Source: an uncultured bacterium | GTDB lineage: Bacteria; Patescibacteriota; Saccharimonadia; Saccharimonadales; Saccharimonadaceae | Assembly: GCA_903861015.1 (NCBI GenBank) | Contig: CAIOSL010000079.1 | Location: 1 to 14,016, forward strand | Direction of reading: 5' to 3' | Length of the DNA stretch: 14,016 bases | Shown: piece after piece, positions 7,128-13,640 of the stretch | How positions within the stretch are numbered: position 1 is the stretch's first letter | How the letters are laid out: each line of letters begins with the position of its first letter | The notes under the pieces: model-generated | Database searches by the model: none | What the model saw: only the letters and a program-made list of their open reading frames with translations | What the model was told of the DNA's origin: nothing | Made by a program: the position numbers and the translations under genes

Positions 7128-7148
7128 TTAAAGCTTAATTAAAGCTTT
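7119..7148. repeat. Tandem 11-bp AAAGCTTAATT repeat at the convergent gene ends
   Basis: Two exact copies (7119-7129, 7130-7140) are followed by a partial third (AAAGCTTT, 7141-7148). Both stop codons, of tsaD (7125-7127) and of the convergent gene (7128-7130), fall inside. The AAGCTT units are self-complementary, so hairpins could form on either strand. There is no GC-rich stem plus U-run, so it is not a canonical terminator. Confidence 0.75.
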
Positions 7149-8117
7149 GATTCGTTGAACAATCGACTTTACTAACGGCAAACCAACATTCCAAACAAAA
7201 TAATATTTGGTTAATGGGCGATCAAAGGTGCCGGCCAGGTGCGTCTCACCCTCGGCCCAACCCATTTTGAAGGTAGTCACGCCGCCCTCGACTAGCCCGC
7301 CAAAGTCATAACGGCTCAAACCCCACTCTTTGCATTTGCAAATAGCATACCATTTCAAAGCATAGTTCGCCCGCAACTGCTGGCCGATCTCATTAACACC
7401 GCCGTAAAGCTCAAACGCAGTATCGGCCGTAATCGCCAACCACAAAAACGCCACCGGTTTACCGTCGACATAGGCCGCAAACACCGGTGAATGCTCGCCC
7501 AATTTGTCAAAAACATCATAATAATACTGATCTTTATGCAAATTAAACTTGGCTCGTTTGGCCGTCTCTTTGTACAGCTCCAAACAACCCGCCAACTCCG
7601 CTCGATTTTTAACCATCTTAATCGACATCGACTCCTCGGCTGACGATTTACGAATATACTGTCGGGTTTTCTTGGCCATATTCTCCATCAAACCCGCTTC
7701 CGATTTGTTCAAGTCCAAAATCACGGTCCTAGCTGGTAATATATGGTTCTTCGATTTACGCCACCCCTCTGGTACAGCGTACTCTTCGCTATCTGGCTCG
7801 ATCGTCAAAACCACCGATCGATAGGCCTGGCGAACATAGGTTGACAGCGCCGCCAACACCTCATCTCGCCTTCCCTCTTCGTACAATGGACCCCTTGGAA
7901 CATAAGCCATTGACCGTAGTGGCCATGGCAAACGACGGATCAATATCTGGGCCGCGCCAATCACATCGTCATCGCGACTATACAGGTGCATTCGTTTGAC
8001 CTTCCAGCCATGCGCCGCCTTGACATCTCCCCACCCCCACAGTTGCAGCGGATGACCACCGTGATCAATTACATAGTCATCCCACGCCTGCTTCTCTTGT
8101 AACTGGTTTTGATTCAT
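7128..8117 (-). CDS. FemAB/FemX-family aminoacyltransferase (peptidoglycan bridge formation)
   Basis: Members of this family move an amino acid from aminoacyl-tRNA onto the peptide stem of lipid II or related precursors at the cytoplasmic face of the membrane, starting the peptidoglycan cross-bridge. The 329-aa protein shows the double-GNAT pattern: YVPRGPLY (72-79), LDLNKSEAGLMENMAKKTRQYIRKS (134-158, the typical LDL..SE..L...M...TR..IRK motif), then AYVDGKPVAFLWLA, FELYGGVNE, ANYALKWYAICKCKEWGLSRYDFGG and FKMGWAEGE in the second half. The length fits the short FemX type without the long coiled-coil arm of FemA. The amino acid used cannot be told; some members act on proteins or other acceptors. 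The ATG has no Shine-Dalgarno sequence and lies 8 nt from a perfect TATAAT. Confidence 0.92.
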   Translation of the reverse strand: MNQNQLQEKQAWDDYVIDHGGHPLQLWGWGDVKAAHGWKVKRMHLYSRDDDVIGAAQILIRRLPWPLRSMAYVPRGPLYEEGRRDEVLAALSTYVRQAYRSVVLTIEPDSEEYAVPEGWRKSKNHILPARTVILDLNKSEAGLMENMAKKTRQYIRKSSAEESMSIKMVKNRAELAGCLELYKETAKRAKFNLHKDQYYYDVFDKLGEHSPVFAAYVDGKPVAFLWLAITADTAFELYGGVNEIGQQLRANYALKWYAICKCKEWGLSRYDFGGLVEGGVTTFKMGWAEGETHLAGTFDRPLTKYYFVWNVGLPLVKSIVQRIKALIKL

Positions 8118-8125
8118 ATAACCCC

Positions 8126-8131
8126 ATTATA
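8126..8131 (-). promoter_or_regulatory. -10 box of the FemX-like gene
   Basis: A perfect TATAAT on the minus strand ends 8 nt before the ATG at 8115-8117. No convincing -35 box is seen at 16-18 nt. The mRNA would be leaderless or nearly so. Confidence 0.5.
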
Positions 8132-8187
8132 CAACACCGTCGTTAAAACGCTTTTGTTAATATCCATACTTCCGCCTCCAACAATTG

Positions 8188-8196
8188 TGGTATAAT
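8188..8196 (+). promoter_or_regulatory. Extended -10 promoter of valS
   Basis: TGG followed by perfect TATAAT. The predicted start near 8203 lies downstream of the TTG at 8185 that would extend the valS frame, which rules out that longer form. It gives a leader of about 120 nt. Confidence 0.6.
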
Positions 8197-8202
8197 ACAT
8201 AC

Positions 8203-8322
8203 GAAAACAAACACGTGCATTTGGAAAAAGGAGAAAAACACAAGGGTTTTCGCGAGAAACTCGTTTATAGGTGTTGCCTTTTTTCTTCACGTGAAAACAT
8301 TGAACTAAAGGTTTATTTGGTA
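8203..8322 (+). promoter_or_regulatory. Structured 5' leader of valS
   Basis: The leader folds by eye into one long interrupted hairpin: CACGTG (8212-8217) with CACGTG (8288-8293), GGAAAAAGG (8223-8231) with CCTTTTTTC (8277-8285, one G-U), AACAC (8237-8241) with GTGTT (8271-8275), and an inner CGAG-AAA-CTCG (8253-8263). About 20 base pairs come before the valS start. No T-box consensus, specifier loop or leader peptide rich in valine codons is seen. It may control synthetase level, but this is inference. It is the longest leader in the window. Confidence 0.4.
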
Positions 8323-10872
8323 ATGAAACTAGCTAAAACATACGATCCCAATCTGTACGAACCCAATATTTACGCAATGTGGGAGCAAAGCAATGCCTTC
8401 GACCCAACAGGCAAGGGCGAGCCATTTAGCATTGTCATGCCGCCGCCAAACGCCAACGGCAACCTACATATTGGCCACGCCCTAACCGTCACTCTCGAGG
8501 ACGCCATGGCTCGCTATTACCGCATGAAGGGCAGGGACGTTATCTATATCCCCGGCGCCGATCACGCCGGCTTTGAAACCTGGGTTGTTTACGACAAAGT
8601 CCTCACCAGCAAAGGTGTTAATCGCTTCGATTTCTCGCGCGAACAGCTTTACAGCCAGGTCTGGAACTTCGTCGACCAACAGCGTGGCAATATGGAACTA
8701 CAGTTGCGCGCCCTAGGGGTTAGCGCCAGCTGGAAGAACCTGGTTTTTACTCTTGACGAAAAGGTGATCAAGACTGTTTATAGCACCTTCAAACAACTGC
8801 TCGACGACGGTCTGATCTACCGCGGCGAACGCATCGTCAACTACAGTACCAAATACCAAACCAGTTATTCGGATATCGAGGTTGACCACAAAAAAGAGAA
8901 GGGGACACTGTGGCATATTGCATACCCTTCGTCTGATAGAATCAGCGAAATCGTCGTCGCCACCACTCGTCCCGAAACCATGTTTGGCGATACCGCTGTT
9001 GCCGTTCACCCCGACGATGCCCGATACAAAGACCTAATCGGCACCAATGTTTTTTTGCCATTAACAGATAGAATAATCCCAATAATTGCCGACGATACGG
9101 TTGACCCAACCTTTGGAACAGGTGCTGTCAAAATTACACCAGCACACGATCCAAACGACTTCGAGATGGGCAAGCGTCACAACCTGGATCGCATCCAAGT
9201 TATCGACTTTAACGGCACTATGATCAACGTTCCACCTCAGTTAATAGGGTTGTCAGTTGACGAAGCCCGCAAATTAACACTGTCGCTATTGCAAACCCAA
9301 GAGCTCTTACGTGGTGAAACCGCCATCGAACATTCAGTTGGCTACGACTACAAGAGTGGCCTGCCAATTCAACCGCTTATCAAAGACCAATGGTTTATCA
9401 AGATTCAACCTCTAGCGCAGCGCGCCAAACAAGCCCTAATCGACGGCGAAATCAACTTTACCCCCGAAAGCCGCAAACGAGTCCTTATCCAATACCTCGA
9501 CAACCTGCACGACTGGAACATCTCGCGCCAGATACCGTGGGGTATCCCAATTCCAGCCTTCCAAAACGTCGATCAACCAGATGACTGGATCTTTGACGAG
9601 CGAGTTGACGAAAAAACCATCGTAATCGACGGCAAAACCTACAAACGCGAAGAAGACACCTTTGACACCTGGTTCAGCAGCGGCCAATGGCCATTTATCA
9701 CTACTGACGCCCTCGACGGCGGCCCCCTCAGCCGTTTTTACCCTAACAGTGTCATGGAAACCGGCAGCGACCTTCTTGACCGCTGGGTAGCCCGCATGAT
9801 CATGCTCGGCCTCTACCGAACAGATAAGGTACCGTTTAAACACGTTTACCTACACGGTATGGTCCTGGACGAAAAAGGCCAAAAAATGAGCAAAAGCAAA
9901 GGCAACGTCATCAACCCAATCGAAACCATCGCCAGTCACGGCTCGGACGCCCTAAGGTTGGGGATTATAGCCAACCGCAGTGCTGGCCAAAACCAAGCTT
10001 TCAGCACCAACCGGGTTATCGCCGGCCGTAACTTCTGCAACAAACTCTGGAACATCGCTCGCTTTACCGAAAGCAAAGTGGGGGATAATTTCAAAAGCAC
10101 CGATCCTCAACCCAGCACCATGGCCGACCACTGGATTGTTCGCCAATTAATGACCGCCCTCGCCGATATCGAGCAAAAAGTCGAAAGTTATCGCTTTGCC
10201 GAAGCCAGCGAGACAATGTACCACGCTATCTGGGACGACGCAGCCGACTGGTACGTCGAGGCCAGCAAATCCCAGGACAACCCAGCTATGTTGGCATGGG
10301 TCCTCGATACCAGCCTCAAGATGGCGCATCCTTTCGCACCATTTGTCACCGAAACCATCTGGCAAGCTTTGCCATGGCACGAAGGCCTACTGATCACAAC
10401 CAGTTGGCCCGCTAAAGTCGACTACGACGAGATCGCCGCTGCCGAATTCGCCCGTCTAGCTCAGTTGATCACCGAAATCCGCTTTGTCGTAACCGAATTG
10501 CCCGGCAACAGCCGCTACGGCTTACTTTACGGCGCCGACAGCCTAATTGCCGACAACGCCCAGTTGATCCAGCGTCTGGCTCGCCTTAAATCCGTCGATT
10601 TTACCGATCAACCACGCGGTTTACGCCTGGCTGTCAGCGGTCGCGAAGCCTGGCTCGACATATCGGCCGAAACCTTGCGCGAACACCAGGCCAACCTCGA
10701 AATCCGCCTGGCCGAGACCTATTCCCAGATCGACAATCTCGAAAAACGCCTATCCAATACAGCCTACGTTGAAAAAGCCCCAGTTGCCTTGGTCGAAGAA
10801 TCACGCACTCAACTCGAACAGTGCCAAACACTGGTCAAACGCCTAACCAGCGAGCTAGAAGTCATTAAATAG
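8323..10872 (+). CDS. valS: Valine--tRNA ligase
   Basis: This class-I synthetase charges tRNA-Val in the cytoplasm and edits mischarged threonine. The start is ATG 8323 (MKLAKTYDPN, the usual ValRS beginning), giving 849 aa, slightly short for the family (about 880-950). The frame is open further upstream to a TTG at 8185, but the promoter -10 box lies inside that extension. HIGH is at 49-52 (PPPNANGNLHIGHAL) and KMSKS at 521-525. The editing domain carries TTRPETMFGDTAVAVHPDD, and DTFDTWFSSGQWPF follows. The anticodon-binding region has DDAADWYVEASK, and a coiled-coil arm of about 60 residues closes the protein, as in ValRS. The stretch usually reading DHAGIATQ is DHAGFETW here, so this is a divergent subtype. 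The stop overlaps the end of the convergent small gene by 8 bp. No tRNA gene is nearby. Confidence 0.96.
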   Translation: MKLAKTYDPNLYEPNIYAMWEQSNAFDPTGKGEPFSIVMPPPNANGNLHIGHALTVTLEDAMARYYRMKGRDVIYIPGADHAGFETWVVYDKVLTSKGVNRFDFSREQLYSQVWNFVDQQRGNMELQLRALGVSASWKNLVFTLDEKVIKTVYSTFKQLLDDGLIYRGERIVNYSTKYQTSYSDIEVDHKKEKGTLWHIAYPSSDRISEIVVATTRPETMFGDTAVAVHPDDARYKDLIGTNVFLPLTDRIIPIIADDTVDPTFGTGAVKITPAHDPNDFEMGKRHNLDRIQVIDFNGTMINVPPQLIGLSVDEARKLTLSLLQTQELLRGETAIEHSVGYDYKSGLPIQPLIKDQWFIKIQPLAQRAKQALIDGEINFTPESRKRVLIQYLDNLHDWNISRQIPWGIPIPAFQNVDQPDDWIFDERVDEKTIVIDGKTYKREEDTFDTWFSSGQWPFITTDALDGGPLSRFYPNSVMETGSDLLDRWVARMIMLGLYRTDKVPFKHVYLHGMVLDEKGQKMSKSKGNVINPIETIASHGSDALRLGIIANRSAGQNQAFSTNRVIAGRNFCNKLWNIARFTESKVGDNFKSTDPQPSTMADHWIVRQLMTALADIEQKVESYRFAEASETMYHAIWDDAADWYVEASKSQDNPAMLAWVLDTSLKMAHPFAPFVTETIWQALPWHEGLLITTSWPAKVDYDEIAAAEFARLAQLITEIRFVVTELPGNSRYGLLYGADSLIADNAQLIQRLARLKSVDFTDQPRGLRLAVSGREAWLDISAETLREHQANLEIRLAETYSQIDNLEKRLSNTAYVEKAPVALVEESRTQLEQCQTLVKRLTSELEVIK

Positions 10873-11194
10873 ACGGCCAAAGATATTCGCTACCGACGTT
10901 ATTGCCCAGCAAACGACGTTGGGATATGTATTTCTTTTCGTTATCGTTTTTGTTTTGCGAATTAGATTGAGATATCTTAATATTCAAAAAATCCGACGAC
11001 AACTCGTTAAGTGTGTGCGTGTGTTGCTCGACTGGTCGCAACCTGACAGCTGTTTCATCCAGCCCCATCCGCACGTTAACATTCGATCGCGTCGCCACAA
11101 TTGCGTTATCCACCTGCGTATCGTGCACCAACATACCAACAATCGCGAGAAGTGATATGACGATGGTTACATGATTAGATATTTTTGATAACAT
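10865..11194 (-). CDS. Small membrane-anchored or secreted protein of unknown function
   Basis: The 109-aa protein has one N-terminal hydrophobic segment (HVTIVISLLAIVGMLV, residues 8-23) after a short positively charged start, then a hydrophilic rest rich in Asn, Ser, Gln and Lys (for example KISQSNSQNKNDNEKK). It is either an uncleaved N-terminal anchor with the body outside the cell or a secreted protein; no clear AxA cleavage site is seen. It has a strong promoter of its own (TTGACA-N17-TATGTT), which supports a real gene. The end overlaps valS by 8 bp in opposite orientation. No family is recognised. Confidence 0.72.
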   Translation of the reverse strand: MLSKISNHVTIVISLLAIVGMLVHDTQVDNAIVATRSNVNVRMGLDETAVRLRPVEQHTHTLNELSSDFLNIKISQSNSQNKNDNEKKYISQRRLLGNNVGSEYLWPSI

Positions 11195-11224
11195 ATGTTT
11201 ATTTTTGATTAGGTTTATATGCCT

Positions 11225-11253
11225 AACATAGCATAAACTTTATCTTATGTCAA
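11225..11253 (-). promoter_or_regulatory. Promoter of the small anchored protein gene
   Basis: On the minus strand a perfect TTGACA (11248-11253), a 17-nt spacer and TATGTT (11225-11230) preceded by TGC (extended -10). It is the strongest consensus promoter in the window. The leader is about 24 nt, with a small TTAGG/CCTAA inverted repeat (11209-11213, 11222-11226) near the predicted start. Confidence 0.65.
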
Positions 11254-11271
11254 CTTGAGGTTACTAGATAA

Positions 11272-11439
11272 ATGATATGGCTAATGTTTGCGTTTATTGT
11301 CGCAACCGTTTTTGCGGTATGGTGTTTGATAATTAACGCTAACTGGTATTATATTTTGATTAGTATTGCTGGTTTCGAGTTGTTTTGTGGGTACTGCGCG
11401 ATTGTCGTATTTATAAATATAAGCGATAGGTTGGCGTAA
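11272..11439 (+). CDS. 55-aa two-helix membrane protein
   Basis: A short frame starts MIWLMFAFIVATVFAVWCLI and ends INISDRLA with TAA. Residues 2-20 and about 27-48 are two hydrophobic segments separated by INANWYY. Codon content and dense Trp, Phe and Ile match the two small membrane-protein genes that follow on the same strand (11466 and 11806). A weak GAGG (11257-11260) stands 11 nt before the ATG, and the fifth codon is another ATG (11284), so the exact start is uncertain. No family is recognised. It could be chance, but the uninterrupted membrane-protein composition and the position argue for a real gene. Confidence 0.5.
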   Translation: MIWLMFAFIVATVFAVWCLIINANWYYILISIAGFELFCGYCAIVVFINISDRLA

Positions 11440-11459
11440 AATAGCCCAAGGTACATAAT
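11431..11459 (+). promoter_or_regulatory. Promoter of the 103-aa membrane protein gene
   Basis: TTGGCG (11431-11436), a 17-nt spacer and CATAAT (11454-11459). It ends 6 nt before the ATG at 11466, giving a leaderless mRNA. The -35 box overlaps the last codons of the 55-aa gene. Confidence 0.45.
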
Positions 11460-11465
11460 AGGTGT

Positions 11466-11777
11466 ATGTCCGATATAGCGCTAACCACAATATTTTATAC
11501 ATTACTAATAGTTCATGTAGTACTGTCTATTGTATTTCTGGATTATAAATTAACTAATAGCAAGATACGACAAGCTATGATGTTGCTATGGCTAATAACG
11601 GGCATTTTCTCTTTCAGCCCTATCATACAAGGTTTGGCGGACGGTAATTTAATAGTGATAATTTCATCGTTGATTGCGACAGTTCTATCGTTTGCTCAAA
11701 TATACATTACATTAAAATGGAAAATTGGTAGTTTGCACCCACGTCCACGTAAGTGGTCAGATATCAATAAATTATAG
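11466..11777 (+). CDS. 103-aa three-helix membrane protein of unknown function
   Basis: Three membrane segments are visible (about 5-26, 36-54, 61-83), with a basic loop (DYKLTNSKIRQ) between the first two and a basic C-terminal tail (KWKIGSLHPRPRKWSDINKL). By the positive-inside rule the loop and tail are likely cytoplasmic and the N-terminus outside. There is no enzyme motif and no recognised family. It lies between two other small membrane-protein genes on the same strand, but each appears to have its own -10 box, so they are a cluster rather than a clear operon. Confidence 0.75.
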   Translation: MSDIALTTIFYTLLIVHVVLSIVFLDYKLTNSKIRQAMMLLWLITGIFSFSPIIQGLADGNLIVIISSLIATVLSFAQIYITLKWKIGSLHPRPRKWSDINKL

Positions 11778-11791
11778 GTACTAGGTGGGTG

Positions 11792-11797
11792 TATAAT
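11792..11797 (+). promoter_or_regulatory. -10 box of the 91-aa membrane protein gene
   Basis: A perfect TATAAT ends 8 nt before the ATG at 11806. No good -35 box is seen at the right distance. The predicted mRNA is leaderless. Confidence 0.5.
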
Positions 11798-11805
11798 TTA
11801 ATCAT

Positions 11806-12081
11806 ATGGAATCTCTCAATTGGGAATTGATTCGTTGGATGTTAACGATATCTGCCATCACCGTGGGATTTTTAATAGATAGGCGGCAAAGACGATCGAT
11901 ATATATGGCTACTATAATGGGCCTAGCAATAGAGGCGGAGTATCTTGGCTATGTCCTTGGCGGGAGTAATGAATATACACTCTCTTTAATCACATTCCCA
12001 TTTATTATGGCGTTTATGTTTTACATAACAATCCCCATGCGGCGCAAACGAGAGGCCGAGCTTAGAAAACAATCCAGCTGA
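11806..12081 (+). CDS. 91-aa membrane protein of unknown function
   Basis: Three hydrophobic segments (about 9-25, 33-52, 58-77), a basic loop DRRQRR (25-30) and a strongly charged tail RRKREAELRKQSS. The basic loop and tail should be cytoplasmic. It ends with TGA, evidence that UGA is a stop in this genome. Two bases separate it from the convergent rlmH gene. No family is recognised. Confidence 0.75.
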   Translation: MESLNWELIRWMLTISAITVGFLIDRRQRRSIYMATIMGLAIEAEYLGYVLGGSNEYTLSLITFPFIMAFMFYITIPMRRKREAELRKQSS

Positions 12082-12083
12082 TA

Positions 12084-12542
12084 TTATTCGTGATGATAGG
12101 GGTGATTGGCGGCGATTTCTTGGGCACGGTAGAGTTGTTCGATCAGTATCAGGCGAACTAGTTGGTGAGGGAAGACCAGATTAGATAGCGACAAAACGAA
12201 GTCAGCGCGGACATGGACGGTGTCGTAGACACCATAGGCGCCACCGATGATAATTACAACTGGGCGCGATGATTGTAGTGGCGCTAATAATAACCTAGAT
12301 AACCCTGGTGAATCGATGTTTTTGCCGCGTTCGTCCAGCAGAATCACATAATCATCATGCTTAAGCTGCGATAATATGCGCTGTGACTCGTCCTGACGCG
12401 CTTTAAGGCCGGTCAGTGACGAGTGTGGCAAAAATACCCAGTCGTTATTAAACGGGCGTTTTAAACGCTCCTGATAACGAATAATGCCATCGGCCACCCA
12501 CGACTCGTGCTTTTTGCCAACACTAATAATCCGAACTGGCAT
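12084..12542 (-). CDS. rlmH: 23S rRNA (pseudouridine1915-N3)-methyltransferase
   Basis: RlmH, a SPOUT-class enzyme, uses S-adenosylmethionine to methylate N3 of pseudouridine 1915 in helix 69 of 23S rRNA, acting on the assembled 70S ribosome. The 152-aa protein has the full small-enzyme length and hallmarks: YVILLDERGK (65-74), VIIIGGAYGVYD (96-107) and the C-terminal knot SLSNLVFPHQLVRLILIEQLYRAQEIAANHPYHHE. The ATG shares one base with the stop of the HIT gene (TAATG), so translation is probably coupled and the two form an operon. Confidence 0.97.
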   Translation of the reverse strand: MPVRIISVGKKHESWVADGIIRYQERLKRPFNNDWVFLPHSSLTGLKARQDESQRILSQLKHDDYVILLDERGKNIDSPGLSRLLLAPLQSSRPVVIIIGGAYGVYDTVHVRADFVLSLSNLVFPHQLVRLILIEQLYRAQEIAANHPYHHE

Positions 12543-12937
12543 TAAAACCTCAGGCGGGCAGCCATCGCCTCTAGCGCCGCATAATCTGGCTCGGCGTCAT
12601 GAAATTGCGGTTTTTTAATGTCATCACTCTGATAAATTGGTATCAGATGCACGTGGGTGTGGGGGACACCAAAACCCTCAACCACCACACCAACCCTTGG
12701 TGCATTAATAGCCTTTCGAATGTGCAAGCCCAACTTTTTTACTACCGTCCACAGATAGTCGTAATCTTCGGTTTCCAGATCCCAAATATGATCAACTTGG
12801 ATTTTGGGTATAACTAGAGTATGGCCGCCGGCAATTGGATGACGATCCAAGATTGCGATCACTCGGTCGTCTTCGTAGATTTTATAGGCTGGGATCTCGC
12901 CATTAATAATTCGAGTAAAGATTGATGGTTCTGTCAT
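12542..12937 (-). CDS. HIT-family (histidine triad) nucleotide-binding protein
   Basis: HIT proteins hydrolyse or transfer nucleoside monophosphates from substrates such as adenosine phosphoramidates or dinucleoside polyphosphates. The 131-aa protein starts SIFTRIINGEIPAYKIYEDD, typical of the HinT branch, has AGGHTLVIPK (36-45), and carries the histidine triad PHTHVHLIPI with His93, His95 and His97. The true substrate cannot be told. It is the first gene of a two-gene unit with rlmH. A TATAAT lies 6 nt before the ATG, back to back with the promoter of the phosphatidyltransferase gene. Confidence 0.95.
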   Translation of the reverse strand: MTEPSIFTRIINGEIPAYKIYEDDRVIAILDRHPIAGGHTLVIPKIQVDHIWDLETEDYDYLWTVVKKLGLHIRKAINAPRVGVVVEGFGVPHTHVHLIPIYQSDDIKKPQFHDAEPDYAALEAMAARLRF

Positions 12938-12943
12938 AGAATT

Positions 12944-12949
12944 ATTATA
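12944..12949 (-). promoter_or_regulatory. -10 box of the HIT-rlmH unit
   Basis: A perfect TATAAT on the minus strand ends 6 nt before the ATG at 12935-12937, giving a leaderless mRNA. The -35 position is weak. Confidence 0.5.
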
Positions 12950-12978
12950 TCAACCAACACTTTAAATAACGAATTTGG

Positions 12979-12986
12979 TATACAAT
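12979..12986 (+). promoter_or_regulatory. -10 box of the CDP-alcohol phosphatidyltransferase gene
   Basis: TATACAAT can be read as TATACA (12979-12984) or TACAAT (12981-12986), 7-9 nt before the ATG at 12994. No Shine-Dalgarno sequence. It is divergent from the HIT promoter within a 56-bp gap. Confidence 0.45.
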
Positions 12987-12993
12987 TAGAAAT

Positions 12994-13596
12994 ATGGGAG
13001 TTAATAATTCGAATCTTCAGCACCAAATCGATCACGTGATCGACAAAATATTCCTCGGTTTTATTCCGCACACCGTCACACCCAACCAAGTAACAGTCGT
13101 ACGCTTTATTTTGATACCGATCGTTTATTGGCTGCTATCAATCAACCGGTTCGACCTCGGCCTTATCCTATTTGTTATCGCCGCCTCAACCGATTTTATC
13201 GACGGCGCCATGGCCCGCACCCGCAACCAAATTACCGACCTGGGCAAGGTAATTGACCCAATCGCCGACAAATTATTAATCATGACTGTCCTGATATTTA
13301 TCGGCTTTAATTATTTAATAATCAAGATTTTTGTTTTCTTTATCGTCTTGGAACTTTTGGCAATATTATTTAGCTCACTTACGTCACCATTTACAGGCAG
13401 GCCGGTTGGCGCCAATGTTTACGGCAAAATCAAGATGATCCTGCAAAGCGTCAGTGTTGGCCTGTTTTTGTTGGGATTATTGGTCAAGAACGATCATCTA
13501 ATCGATGTGTCCGAGGAGATCCTGATCGCGGCGCTAGTTTTTGCAGTACTTTCGACGGTTGAACATATCAGACGAAAAGTCTTCAATTTGCATTAA
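12994..13596 (+). CDS. pgsA: CDP-alcohol phosphatidyltransferase, probably phosphatidylglycerophosphate synthase
   Basis: The enzyme exchanges CMP on CDP-diacylglycerol for an alcohol, most likely glycerol-3-phosphate, in phospholipid synthesis in the membrane. The 200-aa protein has the complete family motif D-x2-DG-x2-AR-x8-G-x3-D-x3-D: Asp67, Asp70, Gly71, Ala74, Arg75, Gly84, Asp88 and Asp92, which bind metal and CDP. The N-terminus carries TPNQVTVVRFILIPI (29-43), usual for PgsA-like members, and several membrane helices fill the rest. The alcohol acceptor is set by residues that cannot be judged by eye, so the symbol is a likely rather than certain assignment. Confidence 0.88.
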   Translation: MGVNNSNLQHQIDHVIDKIFLGFIPHTVTPNQVTVVRFILIPIVYWLLSINRFDLGLILFVIAASTDFIDGAMARTRNQITDLGKVIDPIADKLLIMTVLIFIGFNYLIIKIFVFFIVLELLAILFSSLTSPFTGRPVGANVYGKIKMILQSVSVGLFLLGLLVKNDHLIDVSEEILIAALVFAVLSTVEHIRRKVFNLH

Positions 13597-13604
13597 TTTG
13601 ATTG

Positions 13605-13633
13605 TTGACTAGTTAATGTTAACGTGTTAACAT
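13605..13633 (+). promoter_or_regulatory. Promoter of the NAD(P)H oxidoreductase gene
   Basis: TTGACT (13605-13610), a 17-nt spacer and TAACAT (13628-13633). It ends 7 nt before the ATG at 13641. The weak -10 box lies inside a perfect inverted repeat, suggesting repressor control. Confidence 0.5.
13616..13633. promoter_or_regulatory. Operator-like inverted repeat ATGTTAAC-GT-GTTAACAT
   Basis: A perfect palindrome with 8-bp arms and a 2-bp centre covers the spacer and -10 of the promoter. A dimeric repressor bound here would block RNA polymerase. MarR- or HxlR-type regulators often control flavin oxidoreductases through such sites, but no regulator gene is in the window. Confidence 0.5.
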
Positions 13634-13640
13634 CTAATAT

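Noticed and set aside
8185..8322. 46-residue N-terminal extension of valS from TTG 8185
   Set aside because: The TATAAT promoter box lies inside it, its sequence has no ValRS character, and MKLAKTYDPN at 8323 is the usual ValRS start.
8203..8322. T-box riboswitch upstream of valS
   Set aside because: The leader is only about 120 nt. No T-box consensus, specifier loop or terminator/antiterminator pair is visible.
11281..11502. 73-codon minus-strand frame
   Set aside because: It lies opposite the 55-aa membrane-protein frame and the start of the 103-aa gene, and lacks a promoter and a Shine-Dalgarno sequence.
13570..13582. AGAC-GAAAA-GTCT hairpin at the end of pgsA as a terminator
   Set aside because: The stem is only 4 bp, lies within the coding sequence and is not followed by a proper U-run.
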